This document shows positions 15,276 to 23,337 of a stretch of DNA of 32,206 nucleotides, piece after piece. Location: contig JAGYME010000016.1 of NCBI GenBank assembly GCA_018400715.1, positions 1 through 32,206 on the forward strand, in the 5' to 3' direction. The position numbers were made by a program, and so were the translations under genes. The notes beneath the pieces were generated by a model. The model had not been told where the DNA came from, made no database searches, and was given only the letters and a program-made list of their open reading frames with translations. Source of the DNA: Candidatus Bipolaricaulota bacterium (GTDB lineage: Bacteria; Bipolaricaulota; Bipolaricaulia; M55B111). Within the stretch, counting starts at the first letter, position 1; every line of letters starts with the position of its first letter.

Positions 15276-17582
15276 TTAACTATTAGTTTCACCTTCTCGT
15301 TCCTTTGTCAGTGCCTTCGGCTTGAGCAGGAACAGCACCGCCGGAATGGCGGTAAACGTGCTCGCCATACTGACGATCATCGCCATTGCCAGAAGCAACC
15401 CCACCGTCGAGATCGAGCTGAACGAAGAAAACCCGATCACGGCAAAGCCCAGGGCGAGGGCCAGGGCATTTGCCAGAATCCCCTTGCCGGTCGTCCGCAG
15501 CACGGTAGAGAATATCTCCGCGTCGTCCCGCGATTCCTGGTACTCAACCTGAAACCGCTCCAGCAGGTGGATCGCGTAGTCTATACCGATCCCGATCATT
15601 ATCGAGCTGACGATCAGGTTCACTATGTTGAGCGGAATGCCGCTAAAACCCATGATCCCGAAGTTTATCAACACGGCCGAGACCAGGGGTATCAGGCTGA
15701 GGACTCCCGTGGTTACCGACCACATGATTAGGCCGACGATGAAGCCCGCGACCAGGATCGATGTGACCAGGCTGATCACCTGGCTGGAGACGACCTTGTT
15801 GGACATCTCCTCCATCACTCTCGTGCTCCCGACCATCCTCGCTTCGACGTCGGTAAAGTTCTCGTCCAGGTACTCCTCGACGGACGCCACCAGCTCGTTC
15901 GTCCTCCCACTCTTCGCCTGGTCGTAGAGTCCGGTTATCTCTCCGGCGGAGAAGTCGCCCAGCGCGAGCCGACCCAGGGAACCGCCCTGGAAGCTAAACA
16001 GCAACAGTAACTGAGACGTCAAACCCTGGTCGTCGGGTATCCGGTAGTAGTCCTCGTCTCCTCCGTGAAACTTCTGGTTGAGCTCCTTGACTATCTCCAC
16101 GATCGACGCCGTCTTGTTTATCTTCAGCTCGTCCTTCCTCTTCAGCCAGTTCTGGAACTCGTCCATCTTCTTCAAGACCTCGGGGTCCTTCAGGCCGTCG
16201 CTCCTCCCAGTGTCTATCTCCACCAGCAGCTGCTGGGAGCCGGCGAAGTTTTGGTCCATCGACTCCATCCCGTCCGTTATCGCGCTGTTCTTTCCTATTA
16301 TCGCCGTGTAGGAGGTGTTCAACTGCACCGTGAACGCGCCGGCGACAAAGACTATGAGAACGACGACAAACAGGGCGGCAACTACCTTCTTTCTCTTAAC
16401 CACCGTCCTCGTAAACAGGTTTACGAAGGACTCCGATAGCCGGCCGGTGAAGGACAGGAAGCCTGGCATGTCCCTCTTCTTCTGAAACGGGAGCAGGGCC
16501 AGTATCGCCGGGACCAGCGTAAGTGAGAGGATAACGGCTATGCCGACACCGACGGCGGCGAATATCCCGAACTGCCTCTCGGGGATGAGAAAGGCGCTGA
16601 TCAACGAAAGAAATCCCGCGCCGGTGGTCAGACCCGTCATGGCTACCGGAGAGAACATCGCCGAAATCGTCTCGACTATGGTCTCCTTCTCCGACCTGCC
16701 GTCCTCGGTCAGTTCGTAGTACTTGTTGAGGACGTGAATCGAGTAGGCGCTGCCGACGGCGGCGAGGATGACGGGTAGAATAAACGAGACCATCGTAAAC
16801 GGTATACCCGTTATCGACATCAGACCGACCGTCCAGGTTATGCTCAACGCGACGACGAGAAGCGGGAGAAAGACGCCGCGGGGACTTCTGAACGTTATGA
16901 ACAGTACGAGCGTGATCGCCAGGAAGACGAGCGGAAGGAGTATCTTCAGGTCGTCGGTAATCGCCTCGGAGAAGGCGGAGTTTAGGTAGGGTTCTCCGGC
17001 CAGGTCGATCTCTTCCGGGCCCTCGTAGTTCTTCACTATGCTTCTTACCTCTCCGGCCAGCTCCTTCGTATTTACGTCCGTGTTGAACTCGACGGAGAGC
17101 GCGGCGGCGTCGCCGTTCTCCGACACGACCCTGTTACGCAGGAGCTTGCTGCCCAGCAGCTTTTCCCTGAACTTCTCCATCGCCTGTTGGTCTTCGGGTA
17201 CGTCTCCACCTGGTGCCGCAGGGCCCACGATTATGCTCTTTTCCTCGCCGACGATTATCTGGGAGTTTAGCGGGCCCTCGACGGCCTTGACCCCTTTCAG
17301 TTCGCCGATCTCCTCCCTCAGCCCCTTTATTCTCTCCAGCACGTCCCTGTTAAATATATCGCCCTCGGGCTTGATGCTGACCTGTATGTAGGTCGCCGAC
17401 CCGTACTTTTCCTCGGCCTCCCTCGTCGCCTTTACCGCCTCGTTTGTCGGAGACAGGTAGTCCCGAAACTCCGTCACCATGTCGATCCCCGGGATGAATA
17501 TTCCAAACGCAATTGTAGCTGCAAGCGTAAGCGCTATGACCTTCCATGGGTTTTCCGCAACCCAGCGACCGGCAACCTTCAT
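15276..17582 (-). CDS. RND superfamily exporter, MMPL/HAE3 type
   Basis: This 768-residue protein has the duplicated RND plan: TM1 near residues 13-33, a large extracytoplasmic domain (about 35-205), five helices to about 365, then TM7 near 395-415, a second extracytoplasmic domain (about 420-600) and five final helices. IGIGIDYAIHLLERF in the second half and AAVGSAYSIHVLNKYYE in the first are the matching helix-4 motifs of the COG1033/MMPL group, with the proton-relay-type aspartate in the second repeat. Such proteins move lipids, hopanoids or other hydrophobic molecules. The start ATG overlaps the upstream stop as ATGA, which implies translational coupling to the secreted protein. It is in an operon with TetR and the LolA-like protein. 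Confidence 0.92.
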   Translation of the reverse strand: MKVAGRWVAENPWKVIALTLAATIAFGIFIPGIDMVTEFRDYLSPTNEAVKATREAEEKYGSATYIQVSIKPEGDIFNRDVLERIKGLREEIGELKGVKAVEGPLNSQIIVGEEKSIIVGPAAPGGDVPEDQQAMEKFREKLLGSKLLRNRVVSENGDAAALSVEFNTDVNTKELAGEVRSIVKNYEGPEEIDLAGEPYLNSAFSEAITDDLKILLPLVFLAITLVLFITFRSPRGVFLPLLVVALSITWTVGLMSITGIPFTMVSFILPVILAAVGSAYSIHVLNKYYELTEDGRSEKETIVETISAMFSPVAMTGLTTGAGFLSLISAFLIPERQFGIFAAVGVGIAVILSLTLVPAILALLPFQKKRDMPGFLSFTGRLSESFVNLFTRTVVKRKKVVAALFVVVLIVFVAGAFTVQLNTSYTAIIGKNSAITDGMESMDQNFAGSQQLLVEIDTGRSDGLKDPEVLKKMDEFQNWLKRKDELKINKTASIVEIVKELNQKFHGGDEDYYRIPDDQGLTSQLLLLFSFQGGSLGRLALGDFSAGEITGLYDQAKSGRTNELVASVEEYLDENFTDVEARMVGSTRVMEEMSNKVVSSQVISLVTSILVAGFIVGLIMWSVTTGVLSLIPLVSAVLINFGIMGFSGIPLNIVNLIVSSIMIGIGIDYAIHLLERFQVEYQESRDDAEIFSTVLRTTGKGILANALALALGFAVIGFSSFSSISTVGLLLAMAMIVSMASTFTAIPAVLFLLKPKALTKEREGETNS

Positions 17583-18085
17583 CTAAGGACCCCCTCCCGC
17601 ACGAAAAGCGTCGAGAAGTACGCGGGAATTACGTCGTCGCTTACCCCGACCCCTTCGGCCTTTCCAGCAAAGGCCTGATCTATTCCGTTCTTCAACTGGT
17701 CGAGTGTTGACGTCACCTGAGCCCTCATCTCCAGCGGGATCGAGCTGAGCGGCCGCGTGACAATCCATATCTGGGAAATCTTTCCCGAGGATATCGTACC
17801 CGGGACGATAATTACCGCGTCGAACGGCTCGTCCACTTCGAATTTAACCGGGTTTTCCGTCGGCGAGTCGACCTTCACCATCTTTGCTGTGATATCTAGA
17901 TCTACGTCTTCACGGGAGCGGATCGCTCCGACAAGTCCCTGTACCCTCATGGATATCTCAAACGAATCCGACTCGTCGATTACAAGCACCCTCGGACTTT
18001 CGGTCAGGGTCTGACCGCTCGCTCCGACGGCAAGGATCAACGTAAGCCCAACAATTACGACAGGAATCATAATTTTATTCTTCAT
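17579..18085 (-). CDS. Small secreted protein of unknown function, RND operon partner
   Basis: The product is 168 residues from ATG 18085, chosen because AGGAG lies 8 bases away; ATG 18091 and GTG 18094 are in frame but too close to that site. A clear signal peptide (KNKIMIPVV, then a hydrophobic stretch to about ASGQ) is followed by a soluble domain with no cysteines or family motif that I recognise. The middle part (FEVDEPFDAVIIVPG) and the C-terminus (QLKNGIDQAFAGKAEGVGVSDD, then IPAYFSTLFVREGVLR) look like an alpha/beta domain. The stop overlaps the RND start (ATGA) and the start lies just after the TetR stop, so the four genes are one unit. It may be an accessory factor of the exporter; this is positional inference. 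Confidence 0.75.
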   Translation of the reverse strand: MKNKIMIPVVIVGLTLILAVGASGQTLTESPRVLVIDESDSFEISMRVQGLVGAIRSREDVDLDITAKMVKVDSPTENPVKFEVDEPFDAVIIVPGTISSGKISQIWIVTRPLSSIPLEMRAQVTSTLDQLKNGIDQAFAGKAEGVGVSDDVIPAYFSTLFVREGVLR

Positions 18086-18090
18086 CTTCA

Positions 18091-18699
18091 TCACTCCTCT
18101 TGATCAGCCTTTTTAACACCGTTCCAGAAGAACTCGGCCAGTTCCTCCGGAGCCTTCTCGAATATATCGTCCTCTCCGCCCCTGTCCTTCAATATTCCAA
18201 ACGCGATTGTCGACTCGACAGCCCCGAACAGGGCGGAAGCAACTATCGAGGGGTCGCACTCGCGGATCTGGTCCTCCTCCAGCGCCTGCCTGATCAACCT
18301 CTTTATGTAGTAGATGACTTCGCCGTAACTCCTGTTTAACTCCCTCCCCAGTTTGCTTCCCGGCTTGAACCTCTCCTGGATGATCACCGCCATCAGTTCC
18401 TTGTGGTTGGACAGCCTGGAAAAGTGCCGCTCCAGTATCTTCTTTATCTGGTCGATGAGGGGAAGGTCGCCTTTAGAGAGTTCTTCGTAGAGGCCCCGCC
18501 TGTCGGCAAATTCCTCGTGAAAGATGTCGAGCAGGATCTCCTGTTTGCTCCCGTAGTAGTTATAAATGGTACCGACGGAGATGCCCGCTTCCTGGGCTAT
18601 CTCCTTGGGTCGGGTCTGAAAGTAACCTTTCCGAGAGATTACCCTCGTCGCCGCCTCGCGGATGGACTCCTTTCTGCCCTTCTCGTCCTCTCGTCCCAT
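18091..18699 (-). CDS. TetR/AcrR-family transcriptional regulator
   Basis: This 202-residue protein has an N-terminal TetR helix-turn-helix (about residues 10-55), with RPKEIAQEAGISVGTIYNYYGSKQEIL, the standard family signature, and an all-helical ligand domain after it with a C-terminal part like the TetR_C group linked to fatty-acid or hydrophobic effectors (FadR/KstR2-like). It is the first gene of the four-gene operon. The palindrome at 18716-18729 lies between its promoter and its start, so self-repression, and with it repression of the exporter genes, is likely. The start is ATG 18699, with GGGGGT upstream. Confidence 0.93.
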   Translation of the reverse strand: MGREDEKGRKESIREAATRVISRKGYFQTRPKEIAQEAGISVGTIYNYYGSKQEILLDIFHEEFADRRGLYEELSKGDLPLIDQIKKILERHFSRLSNHKELMAVIIQERFKPGSKLGRELNRSYGEVIYYIKRLIRQALEEDQIRECDPSIVASALFGAVESTIAFGILKDRGGEDDIFEKAPEELAEFFWNGVKKADQEE

Positions 18700-18715
18700 A
18701 ATTACCCCCGTAGTG

Positions 18716-18729
18716 AATGAACGTTCATT
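18716..18729. promoter_or_regulatory. Palindromic TetR operator
   Basis: AATGAACGTTCATT is a perfect 14-base palindrome placed between the -10 box (18741-18746) and the TetR start codon. Its core TGAACGTTCA resembles operators of lipid-responsive TetR regulators. The site would lie at or just after the transcription start. Confidence 0.8.
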
Positions 18730-18740
18730 TATTCAATAAG

Positions 18741-18768
18741 ATTATACGTCCCTCCTGGGGTCCTGCAA
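18741..18768 (-). promoter_or_regulatory. Promoter of the TetR-RND operon
   Basis: On the minus strand TTGCAG (18763-18768), a 16-base spacer and a perfect TATAAT (18741-18746) precede the palindrome and the TetR gene. Confidence 0.7.
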
Positions 18769-19072
18769 GGGCCATACGCTGGAACTTGGGCAAATTGCAC
18801 GGCTACTTCCGCACGCAACTATCTTCAACCGTGAAAGCCCTAACGTTCCGAGACCTTCTCCACTTTTTTGCATTATTTTATATTATGGTAGACATCTAAT
18901 CGATTTGATTTTTAAATGGATAAATGTAAACTAATAAGATGGTAAGAGCCTATAAAGCGGTAGATAATCTATACACTGAGTCTTTGGTCACCTGCCAGGC
19001 CGCCTCCCGCCGCTATCCCCGTCTGCACCTGGCCAGCCAACGAAGAAAGTAGACGCACATATCAGGTGCTTT
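18769..19072. other. Intergenic region without a supported gene
   Basis: No convincing reading frame was found. The middle (about 18870-18975) is AT-rich and probably holds the promoter of the divergent plus-strand pair, although no clean -35/-10 pair stands out. The end (about 18990-19035) is GC-rich, with a bulged inverted repeat TGCCAGG/CCTGGCCA about 28 bases apart, which could form a structured leader ahead of the membrane-protein gene. I checked it for a cyclic-di-GMP (GEMM) riboswitch core because the next genes include an HD-GYP protein and did not see one. Confidence 0.4.
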
Positions 19073-19498
19073 ATGAATAAGCCAATTCATGCAGGATACG
19101 CAAACGTGATACTATTCTTGACCTCGCTCATTTTGATCGTGAGTCTCCCGTCATTTCCCGGTTCGGGGGACGAACTTTTCACAATCACCGGAAACGACCA
19201 GATTAAACTCGGCGGTGGAACGATACTCGTCGAGACGAGCGAACTCATACTGTTGTTGATGGGGATTGGCGTCATCGTCTTTGTCCTCATCAACTTCGAC
19301 AGGCTACGCTCTCTGCCCCACATGGGGACACTGCTCCTCGCGATCTTCGCCCTATTGCTTAGCTGGATAGTCACCGTACTGGAAGGGTTCTTTCTATCGA
19401 ACTTTCTCAACCTAGTGGAACATTCCCTCTACGCGCTGGCATCCCTCTTCGCCATGGTCTGGGCCTGGTTTGTATACGGCAAAGGGTGTGCGAGATGA
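19073..19498 (+). CDS. Four-helix membrane protein coupled to HD-GYP gene
   Basis: This 141-residue protein has about four transmembrane segments (near residues 10-27, 52-73, 85-107 and 113-134) and no family motif that I recognise. The stretch between helices 1 and 2 (GDELFTITGNDQIKLGGGTILVET) is likely extracytoplasmic. The stop overlaps the start of the PAS-GAF-HD-GYP gene as ATGA, so translation is coupled and the two products may form one membrane sensor, since the HD-GYP protein itself has only about three N-terminal helices. The start is ATG 19073, with AGGTG upstream. Confidence 0.75.
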   Translation: MNKPIHAGYANVILFLTSLILIVSLPSFPGSGDELFTITGNDQIKLGGGTILVETSELILLLMGIGVIVFVLINFDRLRSLPHMGTLLLAIFALLLSWIVTVLEGFFLSNFLNLVEHSLYALASLFAMVWAWFVYGKGCAR

Positions 19499-21249
19499 AC
19501 GTAGCTATGGTCGTAATCAACGTGGTTGCCCTCGCTGCAATCCTCCTGGCCCTGACCTTTCTTTTAACCGGCTGGGGGAGGGCCATGTCCCCCGACGTTA
19601 ATCTTTTGGTTGGAGTCTTAATGGTCCTTCTCGTAGTTCACAACCTGAGCAATACTCTCGAGTGGACGGGAGTTACCGCGGTAATGGACATCTTCGAGGA
19701 CTACATTCTAATCTTGACACCCTTGATGGGCGGGTTCTTCCTCTACTCGTTTATGCAGCATAGAGCGGAAGAAGACCTCCGCGAGAGGGAAGGGACCCTG
19801 CAGCTGGCGCTGGACAGCAATGAACTTGGGACGTGGGAATGGAACCCAGTTACAAACGAGATCGAGCTCGACGAGAAGTGGCGGAGCTTCCTCGGGTTTG
19901 ACGTCGAAGAACTGGAACAGGAATTCAGCACGTGGGAGGAGCTCGTCCACCCCGAGGACGGACCAATCGTACAAGGCGAAATTCAAAATCTAACTCACGG
20001 CGAACCTTTTAGTCACCGGGCTGAATTTCGCATGAGGACGAGTTCAGGCGACTGGAAGTGGATCAGAGCTTCCGCGGAGGTGGTGGAGCGCGACGACCGG
20101 GGGAGCCCGGTGCGTGTGGTCGGCCTCCTGGAGGACGTTGACGAAGAAGTGAGGGCGGACCAGAGAGTTGAGCAACTTAACCAGCTGTTGAACTCCATTA
20201 GCAACATCAACGAGATCATCGTCAGGGAGGACGACATAGATGACATAATCGATAAGTCCTGTCAGGCGCTGGTCGAGGGAGATCTATTCCTTAGCGCCTC
20301 TATAGTTCTCATGGACGAGGACTCGGGGGCGATTACTCATAACTCTGCCGCAGGAAAAACCTCGTATCTAAACGACTGGCTCGTCGGGGATACCGATGAA
20401 AAGAGGCCGGCCAGTATCGACATGGTAATGAAGACCAGGCAAATCCAGGTCCTGGAGACCGGGAGGTGCAGCGAGGACTGCGACGTAAACGGCGAAAAGC
20501 CGTTCAAGTGCATCTTCGTCCCCCTCCTCAGGGAAGGAGAAGTTATCGGAATTCTCCGGACGGGTATGGAGCGGACTGAACAGCCGACGGAAGACGAACG
20601 AAAACTTTTAAGCGAAGTTGCCGCCGACTTAGCCTTTGCCGACGATAAGATCCGCGCCGAGGAAAAGCTTCACCGGTCCTTCATCAACGTGGCCGAGACG
20701 ACGTCCAGAGTCCTCGGCGTCCGCGACATCTACACTCAGAGGCACGAGGAAAGGGTCGCCCGCATTGCCAAGAAGGTTGCGGAGAGAATGGGCCTGGACG
20801 AGGACAGAATCACAGGGATTTACCTGGGAGGGATACTCCACGACATCGGCAAGATCGCCATTCCGGAGACCATACTCACGAAGACGGGAGAACTCTCCGA
20901 TCTGGAGTGGGATTTCATTAGAAACCATCCGGAGGTCGGACGCGACAAGATATTGCAGGATACCGACTTTCCCTGGCCCGTAGAGGATATGACCCTCCAC
21001 CACCACGAAAGGCTCGACGGTTCCGGTTACCCTGACGGTCTGGAAGGAGACGAACTGTCAACCGAGGTGAGGATCCTGGGCGCCGTCGACGTCGTCGAGG
21101 CGATGAGCGCAGCCAGGCCGTACCGCGCGCCGAGATCAAAAGAGGAAGTCTTAGAGGTCCTGGAGGAAGGAAAGGGCGAAAAGTTTGACCCGGAGGTAGT
21201 AGAAGTACTCGTAGACCTGATCGAAGAAGGCGAGATCGAGTTCGAGTAA
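19495..21249 (+). CDS. Membrane PAS-GAF-HD-GYP cyclic-di-GMP phosphodiesterase
   Basis: The product is 584 residues from ATG 19495, which overlaps the upstream stop; a GTG 9 bases earlier is in frame but less likely. About three N-terminal helices (residues 5-85) are followed by a PAS domain of the PAS_3 type (about 95-220, TWEWNPVTNEIELDEKWRSF), a GAF domain (about 230-385) containing a CSEDC pair of cysteines, and a complete HD-GYP domain (about 395-575). Catalytic motifs are all present: LHDIGK near 447-452, NHPEVG, HHHERLDGSGYP near 502-513, and VDVVEAMSAARPYR. HD-GYP proteins hydrolyse cyclic-di-GMP, so this is the active-looking counterpart of the GGDEF protein at 11072. It probably takes input from the coupled membrane protein and through GAF and PAS ligands. 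Confidence 0.92.
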   Translation: MNVAMVVINVVALAAILLALTFLLTGWGRAMSPDVNLLVGVLMVLLVVHNLSNTLEWTGVTAVMDIFEDYILILTPLMGGFFLYSFMQHRAEEDLREREGTLQLALDSNELGTWEWNPVTNEIELDEKWRSFLGFDVEELEQEFSTWEELVHPEDGPIVQGEIQNLTHGEPFSHRAEFRMRTSSGDWKWIRASAEVVERDDRGSPVRVVGLLEDVDEEVRADQRVEQLNQLLNSISNINEIIVREDDIDDIIDKSCQALVEGDLFLSASIVLMDEDSGAITHNSAAGKTSYLNDWLVGDTDEKRPASIDMVMKTRQIQVLETGRCSEDCDVNGEKPFKCIFVPLLREGEVIGILRTGMERTEQPTEDERKLLSEVAADLAFADDKIRAEEKLHRSFINVAETTSRVLGVRDIYTQRHEERVARIAKKVAERMGLDEDRITGIYLGGILHDIGKIAIPETILTKTGELSDLEWDFIRNHPEVGRDKILQDTDFPWPVEDMTLHHHERLDGSGYPDGLEGDELSTEVRILGAVDVVEAMSAARPYRAPRSKEEVLEVLEEGKGEKFDPEVVEVLVDLIEEGEIEFE

Positions 21250-21318
21250 CACTCACATCCTCCCCGGTTTTTCCGTATAATGAGGAAAAAGTCGTCTGGA
21301 AGGGCGGCCAGTTAACAG

Positions 21319-22590
21319 GTGGTACTCATAGACTTTCTCAATCGAATCGAGGTCAAACTCAGCCGCAGGTACCGGTTGGGAATCCTCTTTATCCTTGTCA
21401 CCTCCACGACAGCGGGGTACCTCGCCCGCATGGGCGTATCGGTTGCCCTGCCATTTATCTCCGAGCAGTTCAACTGGACCCTGTCCCAGCAGGGTAACCT
21501 GGGTGGGTTGCTGCTGGGGATTTTTCTCGTAAGCTACGGGCTTTCCAACCTCCTCTTCAGCCCCTACGTCGACGCCTTCGGGAGCAAGAGGTCTCTCGCG
21601 GTTGCCGCGTCCGCCTGGTCGGTCTCGCTGTTGATCGCTGCCCTCTTCGGAGGAAACTACATAATTTTCCTGCTGTCGCGGGTACTTCTGGGTCTATCCC
21701 AGGGAATACTCTTTCCCACGGCCAGCAAGGTCGTTGTCGGATGGTTTCCTCCAAGGGAAAGAGCGAGAGCAAACTCGGCCTACCTGGCCGGAGGGCCGAT
21801 AGGGTCGCTTCTTTCGCCCCTGCTTCTCGCCCCCCTTATCCTGCGCACCTCGTGGGAGGCGAGCTTCTACATAGTCGCCGCCACCGGGTTTACCTTAATC
21901 GTACCTGTGCTGGTCTTCCTCAGCGACCGACCCAAAAAGGGTTCGGCGACGCTTTCGAAGCCGGAGGGTACTGGGGGTTCCATCGCCAGCTTCGTCGACA
22001 AGGCCAGGGTCCTCCTCACCGACGGCCAGTTTCTGATTATAGTCCTCGTATTCTGGGCGATGAACTGCGTCTGGTGGGGGATCAGCCTGTGGCTTCCCAC
22101 GTATCTCGTGGAAGCGCAGGGGATCAGCATGAGCGAGATGTCCTACAGCGCCACGGTCCCCTATCTCGGGGCGCTGTCCGGACTGTTTGCCTCCTCCTGG
22201 ATCAGCGACCTGACAGGAAACAGAAAGATGATCGTCCTCACCTCTCTGCTCCTGCAGCCTGTCCTCTTCCTCCTTCTGGCGCTGCTGAGTGCTCCGAGCA
22301 GGGCGGTAGTCCTGGCCTTACTGGTGACCATCTTCTTCGCCAACAACATGGCCGTGCCGTTAATCTTTACCATGCTTCAGGGGACCACCAGCGAGGAATC
22401 GGTCGGAGCTGCCACCGGCGTTATGAACGGACTGGGCAACGGCCTCGGCGTGGCCGGCCCGCTGATGATAGGCTTTCTTGTGGCGATAACGGGCTCCTAC
22501 AACCTGGCACTGCTCTCCCTGGGCGTTCTGACCCTCGTCGTCGCCACCCCCTTCTGGTATTTCTACAGACCGGGGCCGGCTAATTCTTGA
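21319..22590 (+). CDS. MFS transporter, anion:cation symporter-like
   Basis: This 423-residue protein has twelve predicted helices in two halves joined by a cytoplasmic loop (about residues 195-225). The first half shows the MFS loop motif as DAFGSKR (near 88-94) and the later RVLLGLSQGILFPTASKVV (near 117-136), which is characteristic of the ACS group that carries hexuronates, other organic anions or phosphate. The substrate is not known. GTG 21319 is the first possible start after an in-frame TAA at 21313. Its ribosome-binding site is weak, but an AGGTGG sequence over the start would suit the ATA 9 bases later, which is not a usual start codon. It converges on and overlaps the LiaF-like gene by 11 bases. 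Confidence 0.88.
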   Translation: MVLIDFLNRIEVKLSRRYRLGILFILVTSTTAGYLARMGVSVALPFISEQFNWTLSQQGNLGGLLLGIFLVSYGLSNLLFSPYVDAFGSKRSLAVAASAWSVSLLIAALFGGNYIIFLLSRVLLGLSQGILFPTASKVVVGWFPPRERARANSAYLAGGPIGSLLSPLLLAPLILRTSWEASFYIVAATGFTLIVPVLVFLSDRPKKGSATLSKPEGTGGSIASFVDKARVLLTDGQFLIIVLVFWAMNCVWWGISLWLPTYLVEAQGISMSEMSYSATVPYLGALSGLFASSWISDLTGNRKMIVLTSLLLQPVLFLLLALLSAPSRAVVLALLVTIFFANNMAVPLIFTMLQGTTSEESVGAATGVMNGLGNGLGVAGPLMIGFLVAITGSYNLALLSLGVLTLVVATPFWYFYRPGPANS

Positions 22591-23248
22591 CGTCTACCCC
22601 GCCGAACATGGCCAGGTAATTGATCACCAGCGTCGGCCCGGGAGAACCTTCTTCGGATGGGGGATTACTCGTCTTGTCGTCAAGTCCGCCGAAGAGCGGT
22701 ACCCCCTTTATGACGAGGCGCCAGTCCTCGGGCACGAAAACGTCGGCGCCCCCAAACATGGCAAACACGTCGAGCTTGGCCTCGTCACCGGCTATTTCCG
22801 CGTCCCGCAGATCGATCTTCGACCCGCCGAACACCGAGACGTTGCTTCCGCCCTTAAAGTTTTGGGAGACAATCCTGCTGGAATTTCCCGAAAACAGGGC
22901 AACGGAGTTGACGGTGTCCCTGTCTACCTCCACGGGTTCCCAACTCCCCCTGAAGACGAACCACAGACCCGCCAGGATTAACACGATCGGCCAGAAGTAG
23001 ACGTAGGAGAAGAGGTTCACTTCTTCCAGGTTGTTGACCAAAAGCAGCGTACCGACTGCCAGGACGAGAAAGCCTCCAAACCTCCCGGCCGGGTTGTTCG
23101 CGAGATTAAAGAGACCGGCAAGTATGAGGATGACGGGCCAGTAAGTTCCCAGGTATCCCCAGAAGTTCTCCAGCACGCCCACGTTACCGAGAATTATCAG
23201 CACACCTATTCCTATCAGTATCGCACCAATCCATCTCTTCTGATTCAT
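22580..23248 (-). CDS. LiaF-like membrane protein with toast-rack C-terminal domain
   Basis: This 222-residue protein has four N-terminal helices arranged as two LiaI/DUF5668-type repeats (GAILIGIGVLIILGNVG and FLVLAVGTLLLVNN, each followed by YWPVILILAGL or FWPIVLILAGL), then a C-terminal beta domain (residues 110-222). That domain has the repeated FGG pattern (VFGGSKIDLRD, MFGGADVFVP, LFGGLDDK, MFGGVDV) of the DUF2154/LiaF toast-rack fold. LiaF proteins sense cell-envelope stress with two-component systems; none is adjacent here. The start is ATG 23248, with GGAGG upstream. Confidence 0.9.
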   Translation of the reverse strand: MNQKRWIGAILIGIGVLIILGNVGVLENFWGYLGTYWPVILILAGLFNLANNPAGRFGGFLVLAVGTLLLVNNLEEVNLFSYVYFWPIVLILAGLWFVFRGSWEPVEVDRDTVNSVALFSGNSSRIVSQNFKGGSNVSVFGGSKIDLRDAEIAGDEAKLDVFAMFGGADVFVPEDWRLVIKGVPLFGGLDDKTSNPPSEEGSPGPTLVINYLAMFGGVDVKN

Positions 23249-23295
23249 GTCATTTTCCTCCGGATATTGAATATATTATGTACGACTCTCTGAGA

Positions 23296-23323
23296 TTATT
23301 ACCGAGATCAGGGTGTTTGTAAA
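23296..23323 (-). promoter_or_regulatory. Candidate promoter for the LiaF-like gene
   Basis: On the minus strand TTTACA (23318-23323) and TAATAA (23296-23301) lie 16 bases apart in the 89-base gap ahead of the LiaF-like gene. The match is moderate. Confidence 0.45.
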
Positions 23324-23337
23324 TGCTACGCCGGAGA

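Noticed and set aside
18951-19060. Possible cyclic-di-GMP riboswitch before the HD-GYP pair
   Set aside because: No conserved GEMM core bases were recognised; only a bulged GC-rich inverted repeat is visible.
21265-21292. Inverted repeat TTTTTCC/GGAAAAA with TATAAT in its loop, between the HD-GYP and MFS genes
   Set aside because: No T tract for a terminator, and no -35 box at the right distance for a promoter.
21741-22583. Long plus-strand open frame inside the MFS gene
   Set aside because: Its product is Arg/Pro/His-rich with no domain sense; it is a by-product of GC-rich codon use in the real MFS gene.
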